From: Sipunculus nudus
Lineage: Eukaryota; Annelida; Sipuncula; Golfingiida; Sipunculidae
NCBI GenBank assembly: GCA_026874595.1
Contig: CM049308.1
Coordinates: 93,301,624-93,365,623 of the forward strand
DNA length: 64,000 bases
Reading direction: 5' to 3'
Position numbers and translations under genes: made by a program. A model generated the notes under the pieces. That model saw nothing but the letters and a program-made list of their open reading frames with translations, had not been told where the DNA came from and searched no databases. This document shows positions 33,588 through 44,815 of this stretch, piece by piece. The stretch's first letter is position 1; each line of letters opens with the position of its first letter.

Positions 33588-36500
33588 GTTGGATGCAATC
33601 AGTTCCCGCACAGTAAATATATCCAAGAGCCTAGTTTGTGCGGTGACTTATATGAATAAAGTTTGCCCACACCGTGTCAACACATGTGTATAGATATCAA
33701 CTGTGTAACCTAATAAAGGTGGCAAAAACTGGAACGGAGTTGTGTTACACAGAGCCTTCATTTGTGTGTACAGGGGAGTCAGTAGAGGGGATTTTGAATC
33801 ATGATGCTTTTCAAACTGGTCCAGATTGCACGACTACGGACTGAATTTTCAAAAAAAAAAAGGAAAATATCCCTCCATACCCTGGCCACATGGTTCTTCG
33901 CTTCTGCTGCCTCGCTACATAAGCCCCCTTTGTTCATAATCCGCCGCTGTTGAATGCACCAGATATATATATTTCCAAGGTCAGCACGATCATTTCTAGG
34001 GTCGGTGCCTCCCTTTTGACACGCATGTGGCAACTGTACAACTAGTGACACCTATGGGGCTTGTCAGTTCAACACTTGAGCGTCAATTTACTATGTAGGA
34101 ACTGGAACTGAAAACTAATAAATTTTATGCGATGGAAGAGGATATGACATTTAAAATTTACACAAGCCATTTACTGTGATTTGGCACGGGCGGTGTAGTA
34201 ATACGGGAACAATTACGTTCCGCAGTTATTTCAGATTTGACACTTGGTTTAGATTCGTATTGATTTGCCGTCATTAGCATCCGTGTCTTTTTTGCAAGTT
34301 ACATTATTTGTAAAATAATGCTACTTTATTAAATGTATTATTTTACAGTTGAATGATTGATAGTTTTCCTTTAAACATTGCTCATGCAGTGTGGACCGAA
34401 TCTTTTATTATCTAAACACAATTCTTTCTGACCAAATATAAAGCGCCCAGCAACGTATAATGAATGGTATATATTAAAAACGATTTTGACGAGTGGGAGT
34501 TCACTATTCTCTAGTCATAATAAACGCGCATACTAATAACTTGACTGTATCTTAGAGGAAGAAAATGAAAACAAGCAGTAAATGTTGCCTTCGTAAGATG
34601 AAATGAAAATCAGTTTCATAAGCACATCTAATACTTATTAAAAGGAATTCAGTTCACGTTTGTTCGCAATGTTCTCTAAAACCGCGTTGTGTACAATATT
34701 GTGCCATACATCATTTTAAAGGTTATTATCCCTGCAGTGACATAGGCGATATGAAAATAAATAATTTTAATATACATATAATTTTTAGTGATTTTACCTT
34801 TTTTTACCGAGCACAGCCGAACTGCCTTCGGCAATCACCGGAATGCGTGCATCGTGGTCACTTAACCTCTAACACTAAGGACTTTTGTTCATATGAATAA
34901 CGCTTCCTTTCACAGAGATTTAAACCACGTGCGTGGTCAGTAAAAGAGAAAAACACATGTTTCTTGCTTTATGAAATGGAGAGTTCAACCCTGGAGGATT
35001 AATGACAAAACCTAATTCAAGGTCCCAATATCAGGAACAGGGCTGGGTGGTGTCGGCGGTTTCAGGCCTCAAAATGTCTGATACGATGAAAAAAAGGTTG
35101 CGGTGGCTGAAAATGGGATACGGACCCACTGCATGGAGTCCCGCTTGGTCCGCTTCTGCTACTTACGATATATGCATATTTCTGTTTCCTTCTTCAGGAA
35201 CAGTTTCCTTGCAACGTACATTTAATTAATCTTTCATGTGTTCCTCACATCAACCTATTCTTTATACGTCCAACGATAGAAACCAGTTAAATATCAACGA
35301 AACACTGTATGCCTCCGCGTCTCATCCCGGTTCGCAATGCAAACCATCACTGACCAGGTCTTCAAGGTAAACATACCGGGATACGATTTTTGCCACGAGC
35401 ACAGCGCCCCAAAATAACAGTAAAAAATTATTTGTACATATCGTATTCCGAGTGTATGCCAATAAAAATCTATATTTTCTTTTAACTCTAATAATAAAAA
35501 AATGAGCCAACATTCAATATCTCAGTAAATATATCTCCAAAACCGCGGTAAAAAGCCCGGTATACCGGGTTTATCAGCTAGTATATTTATAAAATTGATT
35601 ATACTTTACAGACAAATGTTTGGTCTTAACTAATCAATCGGTGCTAATATTATTTGGTAAATCATAAATCGGTATATGGATTGTCGCCTGATGCCGGGTC
35701 ATTGTGGTAGCATTTGTCTGTTTTTTTATGGATATATCAAGATAGTGCACGTGAAAATTGTTACTGAGCCACATGAACATCTCGAGGTCTCGGTTTAACG
35801 TGGATTTGTCACCATTGTATACAGGGACCACGACCCTAGCAACTGATAAGCGTCCACTAAGAATATGTAAATGGGACCCTCGGACCACGAATATGTGCAG
35901 GGGCAAAGCTACAACTGGCGTTAACGACGCTCGCACCTACCGTGTCTTCAGATAAAGGAAAGGATACAAGAACAACATATTAAGAGAAAGTGCAATAAAC
36001 ACAAAAACACGAAAAATTCACCGTGGATGAAAAAAATTACGTAAATTATTTGATAAAACTAAACGAAATTTACATATTTAGAAAATGTGATGCCAGCAAA
36101 GATCGTATCTCCAGAGAAGGCGTTAACATTCGACTGCGTAAACGTTCGGTCCTCGTGAAACAAAGTGCTTTTTGTGGATATTGTGACGGATAACAAAGTT
36201 CATTTGGCCGTTAAAAACTAAAACATGTTATTACTTATATTTTCAGACGGACGGGGGATCGAGATATTTATATTTGAGGTCAATTTGGTGCTATAACTGA
36301 CCCTATACATTCCAACAATGTAGCTAATAATTTTCGGTAAAGCCTGACAGTTCCGAACATGCCCAGTCGTGTAAAAGCAGCAATAGTACGTGAAGTACAT
36401 AAAAAATCAAAAGTTAATTGTTCGTTTTTGTATGGTGAAAAATCAACATTTTAAATGATTGGTTTAAAAAAAGGGCGAAAGGCACAGGGAAGAATGACAC

Positions 36501-38549
36501 TCCACACAGAAATGTTTAGTATCATCACTCTTTCTGATACACATGATCACAAACACACCCTTGCCCATACCCTGATAACCTTAACCAGTTAAACTGTTTA
36601 GTCATATGATCGTTAATCCTGATTGATATGATTTGTATTTTGTTTTAATCATTAAAGGAACCTTCATTATAAGGAAAAAACAACCTTGTTATCACGCATA
36701 TCTCAGATATATCCCGGCGTGTTATTGGGAGTATTCCTGCCGTGCTCATTAGCTCATTTCACGAAACTCCTCTGAGTATCAATTGCATGATACGCTGAGA
36801 AAGTTATTTGGAATTACATGGATTATGACACTAAAAGGTACGCATTTAAAGGGAGCACAGGCGAATGAATCTTATGCATTAGGTCTTACTGACCCGTAAC
36901 CCGTATGTGGCGAATGCATTGGTTTATTGCCTAATTATATGGACTGGTTGGTAAGATAAACGGTTTCTATGAATCACAGCATGGCTGTTGATTTTATATT
37001 ACACTGGTTTTCTTTGTCTTCAAATACTGAATATACGGGATGAAGCTGGGTAAATGACATCAGAGAGTGTACAACCAGCGTACCCACATCAAGGACCGCT
37101 CCATGCAAATATTTTCGTTAGCTTCTAAAGTATACTCTCAGACTGTATCAGACTTTGAATCAGACTATAGGTAAATCCCTTTGCATGTTTTTTTTTATTT
37201 CTGACCGCAGGAGTACAAGCATGGCTCGCGCGGGTTACTGGACGGCAGCAATCTTATACGCAATACAGGGAATGACTCGTTACCATATAGACGGATTTTC
37301 AAATTTGCCTTTGAGTTCACATTAATTATTTTATGTTAACTCATAGCTCGTCGCCTAATGTTAAGATTGTCGGCTGTTTACCACGATGTCAATGCAATAG
37401 TATGGATGACCGTTGTAGTACATTCCCTCGCATGGCTTGTATCACGCCTCAAGCAAGGCTTACTAGCCTCGCATAAATGCCTGCCGAGTAGTGTATCCAT
37501 GGCTAAGACACTGAAACACCTTTATATATATGTGTGTGTGTGTGTGTGCGAGTAGTAGAAGAAAGTGTACCAAGGGAGACAGAATAGTACAGAAAACCAT
37601 GTAACAGTGCAAAGACCTTAACCGATAAAGTATAACAAGTGAAACATGTATACAAATATAATATGAACAGCTGGAATATTCGTCCACAGGAAATCCACTG
37701 ATATGGTAGCTGATTAATCCACAGGCTTTTTTAAGCAATAGCATGATATGACGTTAGCTTTCTGTACCTGCTAAAAATCATGTCTGTCAACGATATTTTA
37801 TCTGGCAGGTCAGTTTATATTTTATCAGTTCCTACGACATATCAGGTCAAGTAAACTTTGTTTGTACATCATATATCCAGCACAGGTACATTAAGAGTAG
37901 ATATACGAGAGAAAATAAAGATATTTCCTTATTTATACATACTAAGAAATTCAAGATAAAACTTATCTTCTCATAAAATTATCTCTGCTTTCAGATGAAA
38001 TTTAATTATTTAATTTATTTAATTCAATTAAGAAAAAGTGTTCAAATGTGCATTTAAAAAGAAACTTTCAAAATACTATAGATCACAATATTGTTACCTA
38101 CATTCAGTTTCCAAAAGTGCACAACACAAAGATTATAATACGAGGGGATGAACTCATTCACAATATCAGTTGGTTTAAATGGGCTATAAAGCAATTCTAC
38201 TTCAACAATAATCTAAGCGTTATTACATTTAAAGTGTTAACAGCATTATTCGTTTCCTTTAAAGGTATTATTATCATTCAGTCTCAGACAAAAATGCATT
38301 AAAGAATGTTTCTCTGGAACACGAGCAAATTATATGTCAATTAAATACTAAAATAAAAATGTACATTGCAGTAGAATATAGATATTTGTCTAACAAATGT
38401 AAACCAAATTTTGAAAGTGATCTTCCGTGCAAGATTTTTTCAAGTCTCGGCCTTTCCGAAAATTTATTCTCAAGTCCCCCGTCGGAAATAATTTTTCCGA
38501 ACGAAACTTATTTGAGGCTTCCAAGTGGAAGTCCATGTCATTTCAATGT
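33588..38549. other. intergenic between P450 copies
   Basis: No gene supported in ~5 kb. It contains a perfect 14-base palindrome CCCGGTATACCGGG at 35556-35569 and a (TA)n(TG)n tract at 37523-37548. Confidence 0.5.
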
Positions 38550-40036
38550 TTATCGCTGAAGAAAAATAATCTTATACGGAGCGGGAGCCAGAGTTATGCC
38601 TGTATAACCTTCAAGGGATGGAGGATTACTTGGGTCCACCATTTTAACAGTGAACTTCTGCAGCACGGATGTGAAAAACAGAAACATCTCATTTTTTGCA
38701 AGTACTTCTCCCAAACATACTCTTGGTCCGACAGAAAATGGAATAAAATTTTCTTTCTTCTCAACTTTCCCGTCAGGTCCAATCCATCTCTCTGGACGAA
38801 ATTCATCCGGGGCTTCCCAGTACTCAGAATCCATGTGTACAGAATAAAGAGACGGGAAAACAATTGTATTCCTCGGGATGTGAAAGCCACGGAACGTTGT
38901 TGACTCCCTCGCACAATGTGGTAGCGCAAGTGGAACAATACTTGCGAGTCTTTGGACTTCCTGAATAGTGGCCATGACATACGGCATATTTACAGGGTCA
39001 GACAGACTGGGGGAGCGTTCTGATCCCACTATCCGGTCCAGTTCTTGTTGACATTTTGTCTGAACATCTGGATGATGGATCATATACAACAGCAGCCACC
39101 GCAAGGATGTGCTGGTGGTCTCCGTCCCTGCATTAAACAAATAAAAATTGCAATTTCTATATCATGAATGGTAAATTTAATTTCCGAGTCTCCTTTTAAT
39201 TCGTACTCCAAATATAGGTCAACGAAATCCCTCGGCTGGCCAGTGATGAAGGTTCCTCGATGTTCTTCAATCTTCCTTCTGATGAAAGATTTAATGTCGT
39301 CGAAATTATCCATTGACTTACGGAGACCACTTTCATTTGGATAAAGTTGCAGCAGGGGAATAAAATTGACCGGAGAGAGCAACAGTGAATTGGATAAGTT
39401 GTAATTTAAGATCGTCACAAGGTTGATGAATTCAGGGTCGGAGTATTCGAAGCGAGATCCAAAGCAAACTGAACAAATAATGTTGCTGACGGCCTGCTGG
39501 AACAAAGTTGCGACATTTGTTGGATGACCATGAAATTTCTGCAGTTCTCTACATATCATATCTCCTTCCTCTTGTATTCTTTGTTCTATGCTCTGTTTAC
39601 CCATTCCGAAGTCTCTAAGAGCCGTGAGGACAAAACGTCTGATGTGCTTCCATGATTCCCCATTGTTAAATATTATGCCGTGAATCTTTCCGTTGATTCC
39701 ATTGATAGTATAAGGCACATACATGGAAGGTCTGTCGGAGAACACATCCGACTTTGTAACGAGCGCTTCACGAATTACTTTCATACCCGATAGGATGACA
39801 ACAGGAACGTTACCGAACTTTAAACCGACCACCGGTCCATATTGCTTGAACAGCTTTTCAGTAATTTTATGGGCGTTCTTTGGGTTTTGAGCAAATATAT
39901 TCAGGTTGCCAATAATTGGTACTCTCCTTGGTCCGGGCGGGTAGTTTTCAGGTAAACGGGTGGTCCAGTAGAGATACACAACAATAAATACTACCGTGAA
40001 TACCAGCAATGACTGGATGTCCATGTTCTGTATCAT
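38550..40036 (-). pseudogene. CYP2-like cytochrome P450, one frameshift
   Basis: Closely related to the P450 at 32103 over its whole length. It has an anchor (VFIVVYLYWTTRL), YPPGPRRVPIIGN, I helix NAGTETTSTSLRW, EVQR, FRPERW and haem loop FSVGPRVCLGE. The start was chosen at ATG 40036 by alignment; an in-frame ATG also lies at 40084 and another at 40024. The first frame carries residues up to HDIEIAIF and then changes near 39140-39147. There the intact paralogue has one extra base in an A/T-rich stretch. The second frame continues to TAA at 38550 without other damage. It is either a very young pseudogene or an assembly error in a homopolymer. Confidence 0.85.
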
Positions 40037-40842
40037 CTTGGCTGCATAATCGACCCCAGCACGATAGCATCGAAGAGCGTACATTGTACGGGTATTTCCT
40101 TCAGTTGAACCCACTCACTGTGACATAGGACCCGTGTTTATACACTTTGTTAAGTATGAGCGTTGTATAAACTGGAACGAGGCTCACCCATGTACTCACA
40201 GAGCACAGGCACCTGTCATATATGACTGGTAAATTAGACTCATTATTAGCGTATTTTGTATGGGAGAATCTATATAAACCAAATGAAACGCCGCTGCGAC
40301 TATTCCTACACACGCAGGGTCAAGCTCTATTGTGTCATATGAATAGTCCTTGCAGGCTATAGTGGATTTAAGTGTGCTTGACCTGAATAAACCGACCCAT
40401 TTGCACTACCATTACTGTGAACAACATGTAACCCTTGGCCCTCACTTTTTACGACGGCATACGTAAACTGGGTAATCCTCCTCCCTTAATTTCTAGTCTA
40501 GTCTATTGATCTTGTTGCATAATGTTGAACTGACCAAAACAATCACCACTTGATGGTCACATTGCATATTCATACATCTTCAATAAACCTAGACACAGCT
40601 GTATCAAGTAATATCACCGAGCAAGTACGTGCATGCATAAGTTTCTTTTTATATTTACAATGCCGCATCACGCGGATATAACAAAATGAATCCACAAGTT
40701 TGGCAGAAAATAAAATGTTTTACTGGCATATACTTTATATTTGGAATGGATGTTACCGTCACATGCTCCATATTTGCTCCATTTAATTAAGTTTTGCACG
40801 CTACAATTCCCTGGCGAAATAGCTCGTTTTGGGCGTAAGTTA

Positions 40843-40967
40843 GTGGTATGTGCATGAGTATATGCAGGAGATCTAACCTTGACATCCATGGATAAATCTG
40901 TATGAGGAATGGGTTTGTGCATGTTTCTATGCTGGAAATCTATCCTTGCATTCATAGATAGATCTTC
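40843..40967 (+). repeat. two-copy ~68-bp tandem duplication
   Basis: 40843-40900 and 40911-40967 share TGTGCATG, TATGC-GGA-ATCTA, CCTTG-CAT and CATxGATAxATCT. Confidence 0.5.
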
Positions 40968-40981
40968 TGGACGGAAAGTTT

Positions 40982-41063
40982 AATTTCAATAAACTTTACT
41001 TCTATGACTTACCCGTGGTTGTAAGTAGGTAGACGGGGTAAGTCACAGAAGTTGATTGAAATT
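40982..41063. repeat. inverted repeat/hairpin
   Basis: Arms AATTTCAATAAACTTTACTT + CTATGACTTACCCGT and the complement of ACGGGGTAAGTCACAGAAG + TTGATTGAAATT pair over about 30 bases, with one small indel around a 16-base loop. Confidence 0.55.
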
Positions 41064-41450
41064 CAAAGTAAAAGTGTTTTGTTTGAACTATATGGTTTAT
41101 TTAAGGTGTGAAACCCCTCAAAACAAGAATAAATGAATTCAGTTAGACAGAACCTGAATGAAAGGCCGGTGTGGGCCGGAGCCCTATTTCCCTGTAATTA
41201 TCCCCCATTCTGTTTGTTGTCATTGTCAAAAGCGCCTGTATATTTCCCGATTGTCCTTATCTTATATGTAACGTTATTGCATGCATTCAAGCCTGCCACG
41301 TATAGGCACTACACATAATTAATGTACCGACCTGAATAAACAAAGGTAACACCCTTGGCCATCACGCCTGTATATTACACGATACATCAATGGCTTTAAC
41401 TGTGACCCATATTAGCCCAAATTTATGATACACAGATCAGGGTTCGCATG

Positions 41451-41458
41451 ATATAAAC
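41451..41458 (+). promoter_or_regulatory. TATA box, plus-strand P450
   Basis: ATATAAAC lies 47-54 bases before the ATG at 41505, leaving a short leader. The start context is GCAACCATGATG. Confidence 0.45.
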
Positions 41459-41504
41459 AAATACCTACAGATCTTATAACAAATTTAACAGAAGAAGGGC
41501 AACC

Positions 41505-42992
41505 ATGATGTTGCAAAGCGTCGATTTAACCTTGTTTATAATTCTTATCCTGGTGTGTTTACTTGGTTTTCTGTACTGGACCACTCGTCTACCGACAGAC
41601 TTCCCGCCAGGTCCGGTGAGAGTACCAGTTTTCGGGAATCTGCACTTAATAGGAACGAACCCTGGTAAAGGACACAAGACAATTATGGCCTTAGTACAAA
41701 CGTATGGCCCTGTAGTAGGGCTGAAGTTTGGCAGTTATCCAACAATAATCTTGTCGGGGTTGGACACTATTCGTGAGGCATTTGTGAAACAATCTGATCA
41801 GTTTTCTGACAGACCATGCTGGCTTTATTTCGTGAACAAAGTTAGCACGGTAAACGGCAAGGTCCATGGCTTAGTATTCAGTAACGGAGAAGCATGGCGA
41901 ACTCTGCGACGTTTTACTCTGACGTCACTCAAAGACTTCGGAGTAGGCAAACAAAGCATTGACGATAAAATACAAGAGGAAGCAGATATCATGTGTACAG
42001 AGCTGCTAAAGTATGATGGTCTGCCAGCAGATGTCGCCCCATTACTTCAACAGGCAGTAAGCAACATAATTTGCACAATTTGCTTCGGTTCTCGTTTTCG
42101 ATACGACAACCCCGAGTTTACCAGGATTTTGAAGATGATGAATTATAATTCAGCAAATCCAGTATTTTCCGCTCCCGTTAATTTTGTTCCCCTTCTCCAG
42201 CTATTTCCAAACAAGGATCTTCACAAAGCGATAGAAAACGACAAAAACATGAAAGCTTTTATAAGAAAGCAGATCGCTCAGCATCGTGAGACGTTCACCC
42301 CGGGTCAGGTGAGGGATTTTGTAGACTTGTACCTAGAGCAAGAGATCACAGGAGACGCTGGTGGGTTTTCGGCACATGACATTGAAATGTCGATCCTGAA
42401 CTTGTTTGTTGCAGGTACGGAGACAACCAGCACGTCCCTGAGTTGGTTGTTATTGTACCTGATACACCATCCAGATGTCCAGAAAAAATGTCATCAAGAA
42501 CTGGACAGAGTGGTGGGGACAGGGCGCCGCCCGAAGCTGTCTGACCGCTCCAACATGCCCTACATCACGGCAACCATCCAAGAAATGCAGAGAATCGGTA
42601 ACGTTGCTCCTATGGGGCTGCCACATTCAGTGAAGGAATCTACCACCCTCTGCGGGTATACCATTCCAAAGAACACGATAGTGATGCCTTTTCTTTACTC
42701 TGTACACATGGATCCTGACCACTGGGAGAACCCGGAGGCATTCCGACCTGAAAGATGGATAGGACCGGACGGGAAGCTGGAGAAGAAGAACCATTTTATT
42801 CCGTTCTCTGTTGGGCCGCGCATGTGCCTGGGAGACATGATGGCAAAAAATGAACTCTTCATATTTTTCACTTTTTTATTGCAGAAGTTCTCTTTCAAAA
42901 TGGTTGATGCAGCTGACCCCCCTTCTCTAGAAGGTTTCTTGGGTGTATCTCTGGAACCTGCTGCATACAAGATGGTAATTTTAGAGCGATAA
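41505..42992 (+). CDS. CYP2-like cytochrome P450, intronless, intact
   Basis: 495 aa; a predicted ER-anchored monooxygenase. It has an anchor (LFIILILVCLLGFLYW), hinge FPPGPVRVPVFGN, I helix VAGTETTSTSLSW, ExxR as EMQR, FRPERW and haem loop FSVGPRMCLG with the Cys ligand. It is clearly paralogous to the two minus-strand copies but more distant from them than they are from each other. Like them it has no intron. A TATA box and short leader precede it. It is arranged head to head with the broken copy, so an inversion accompanied duplication. Substrate is unknown; detoxification or steroid/fatty-acid oxidation are both common for this clan. Confidence 0.93.
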   Translation: MMLQSVDLTLFIILILVCLLGFLYWTTRLPTDFPPGPVRVPVFGNLHLIGTNPGKGHKTIMALVQTYGPVVGLKFGSYPTIILSGLDTIREAFVKQSDQFSDRPCWLYFVNKVSTVNGKVHGLVFSNGEAWRTLRRFTLTSLKDFGVGKQSIDDKIQEEADIMCTELLKYDGLPADVAPLLQQAVSNIICTICFGSRFRYDNPEFTRILKMMNYNSANPVFSAPVNFVPLLQLFPNKDLHKAIENDKNMKAFIRKQIAQHRETFTPGQVRDFVDLYLEQEITGDAGGFSAHDIEMSILNLFVAGTETTSTSLSWLLLYLIHHPDVQKKCHQELDRVVGTGRRPKLSDRSNMPYITATIQEMQRIGNVAPMGLPHSVKESTTLCGYTIPKNTIVMPFLYSVHMDPDHWENPEAFRPERWIGPDGKLEKKNHFIPFSVGPRMCLGDMMAKNELFIFFTFLLQKFSFKMVDAADPPSLEGFLGVSLEPAAYKMVILER

Positions 42993-43179
42993 ATGTATAC
43001 TTGAGGTTAAATAATACCATTTCAGGCGTTTGTTCACAAACATGTCAACTTTGTCAAGAAATGTAAAGCATAGATTTTTTTAAATGCTGTAATTCATATT
43101 TGTTGATAGTGTAATTATACTAAGTTCAAGCTGGGCGATGAGCGTGTCATCTTCTCAAAGGGCAACGGTCGCAATGGGC

Positions 43180-43370
43180 CAGTGGTCGTGATACGGGGGC
43201 TTATCTAAAGGTCGGGAACAAAAATGGTGGTCGTTGGTCGTGATAGCGGGGTGGTCGTGTTACCGAAGTGTTTTATATGTTAATTTATATTAGACAATTC
43301 TGGGACTAAGAAAAGTGGTCGTGTTAGCGGGGTGGTCGTGGTAGCGAGGTGGTCGTCATGCGGGAGTTCA

Positions 43371-43373
<3 letters not shown>
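43180..43373. mobile_element. end of the GACCACCC-family transposon
   Basis: On the minus strand it begins CAGTGAACTCCCGCATGACG, followed by repeated GACCACCTCGCT / GACCACCCCGCTAA units. These resemble the termini at 17159 and 18173. Only this end is clear. It abuts a (TA)n tract, in keeping with TA target preference. Confidence 0.55.

Positions 43374-43375
<2 letters not shown>

Positions 43376-43430
<55 letters not shown>
43376..43430. repeat. (TA)n microsatellite
   Basis: About 27 TA units. Confidence 0.95.
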
Positions 43431-43433
<3 letters not shown>

Positions 43434-44815
43434 TAAATATACTGCAGGGACTAACCGGACGGGGATATGCACAAGTGTTAAATAATAACCCTGCACGCAT
43501 TAGTTTTAAGAGGTATTCTTTTACCAAAATAACAGGAAGAGAAAAATTTGCAATTAAATTTCAAATATTCCAAAAGCTAGATATAAATGAATAGAGAAAG
43601 AATATTTATTCACATCATGATAATTATTCAACAGCAATCTGAGAAAATCAAAATATGCATACAATATAAAAGTTGTGATATGTCGGTTTCAACTAATGTA
43701 AACTATAGATTAAAATAATAACAATTTAAAACAATTGTGCATATCCATGAAGGTTAATAAATATATGACAAAAGTTCATACTTATACTTTAATATATTCC
43801 GTTTAGTTTCTGAATACAATAATTTATTAAATATGAGCGTTATAAATATCCACTTAATTTTTATAAAATTACGCCAGAAGCACTTAACCAAACTTAAACC
43901 AATTACAGTAAAGTGATAATTCAATTATATTGTGTACAAGTTCTAAAAATGTTAACTTAAAATTGAATAAGGTCATTAAAACAAAATTAAATTCTAACAC
44001 AGCATGTCCTGTACCCATGTACTTTCAAATGTTATTGTACATAAGCTACAGCACTGACGTGTATTAAGTTGTGAAATTTCTTTCTACCAAAACGTATGAA
44101 TGTGGGCGAGCTAGGGAGATCCCCCCCCCCCCCCCAGTACAAAGTTGGCTATTGACCTTGGAAACAAGTCTTAGTCAAAAATAAATAACAGGTGAAAATC
44201 TGTGACGTTTGACTAATATTGAAGCGGAAATCAAGGTTTTTTTAAATTAACTTTATTGGCGATCTAGTGCAAACAGGGCCAGAAGTGGACGATAATGTAT
44301 AATCCACTATTGACCGTACAGCCTTAAAGATAAGGTCAAGCTAAAAAAATCGTGTGCAAAACTATGACCTATCACTCTTAAATTGTGCTCAGAGGTCAGT
44401 TTTTGAAAATCAGCAATATAGGAGATCTGGTGTAAACAGACACAAAGGAGAGAAAAAGAATTCTAGGTATACTGGTGGTGTTTTGTGCTCAAATTAAGAA
44501 ATAAATAAAATACATGTACAAAGTACAGGTAATCTTATATTCATGGAATGAAATATATACTGTTAATGGAAAACCAAATTTCATGAGAACATTTTTATTT
44601 TTTTCTCTCGTCCAAAACTGATTTTTCAGCAACAGAGCCTATACACAATAAATGAAAATAACAATGTAGCAGGTCCTCGGACTTCCACAGAGAACAGTAT
44701 ACAAGTGAAGAGAACATATTCCAGTACTTTGACAATGTCTGATTGTTGACCTGCCAGGACTCTTATAAGTTTTGGATTTCATCTCTAATATTTTTCTATG
44801 ATATCTGGATTTTTA
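43431..44815. other. no gene; C15 tract
   Basis: AT-rich. A run of 15 C occurs at 44121-44135. No frame is supported. Confidence 0.5.

Larger units (their letters stand above)
40037..41450. other. divergent intergenic region between two P450s
   Basis: It separates the minus-strand broken P450 and the plus-strand P450 head to head (~1.5 kb). TATATAAA at 40272 may serve the broken copy. A 68-bp near-tandem repeat and a long hairpin lie inside (separate entries). Confidence 0.5.

Noticed and set aside
35556-35569. Perfect palindrome CCCGGTATACCGGG as an operator-like site.
   Set aside because: A 14-base palindrome can be expected by chance in 64 kb, and no gene is adjacent.
38427-38903. A 158-aa plus-strand frame overlapping the P450.
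   Set aside because: It is a mirror frame of conserved P450 codons; the minus-strand reading carries the haem and ExxR motifs.
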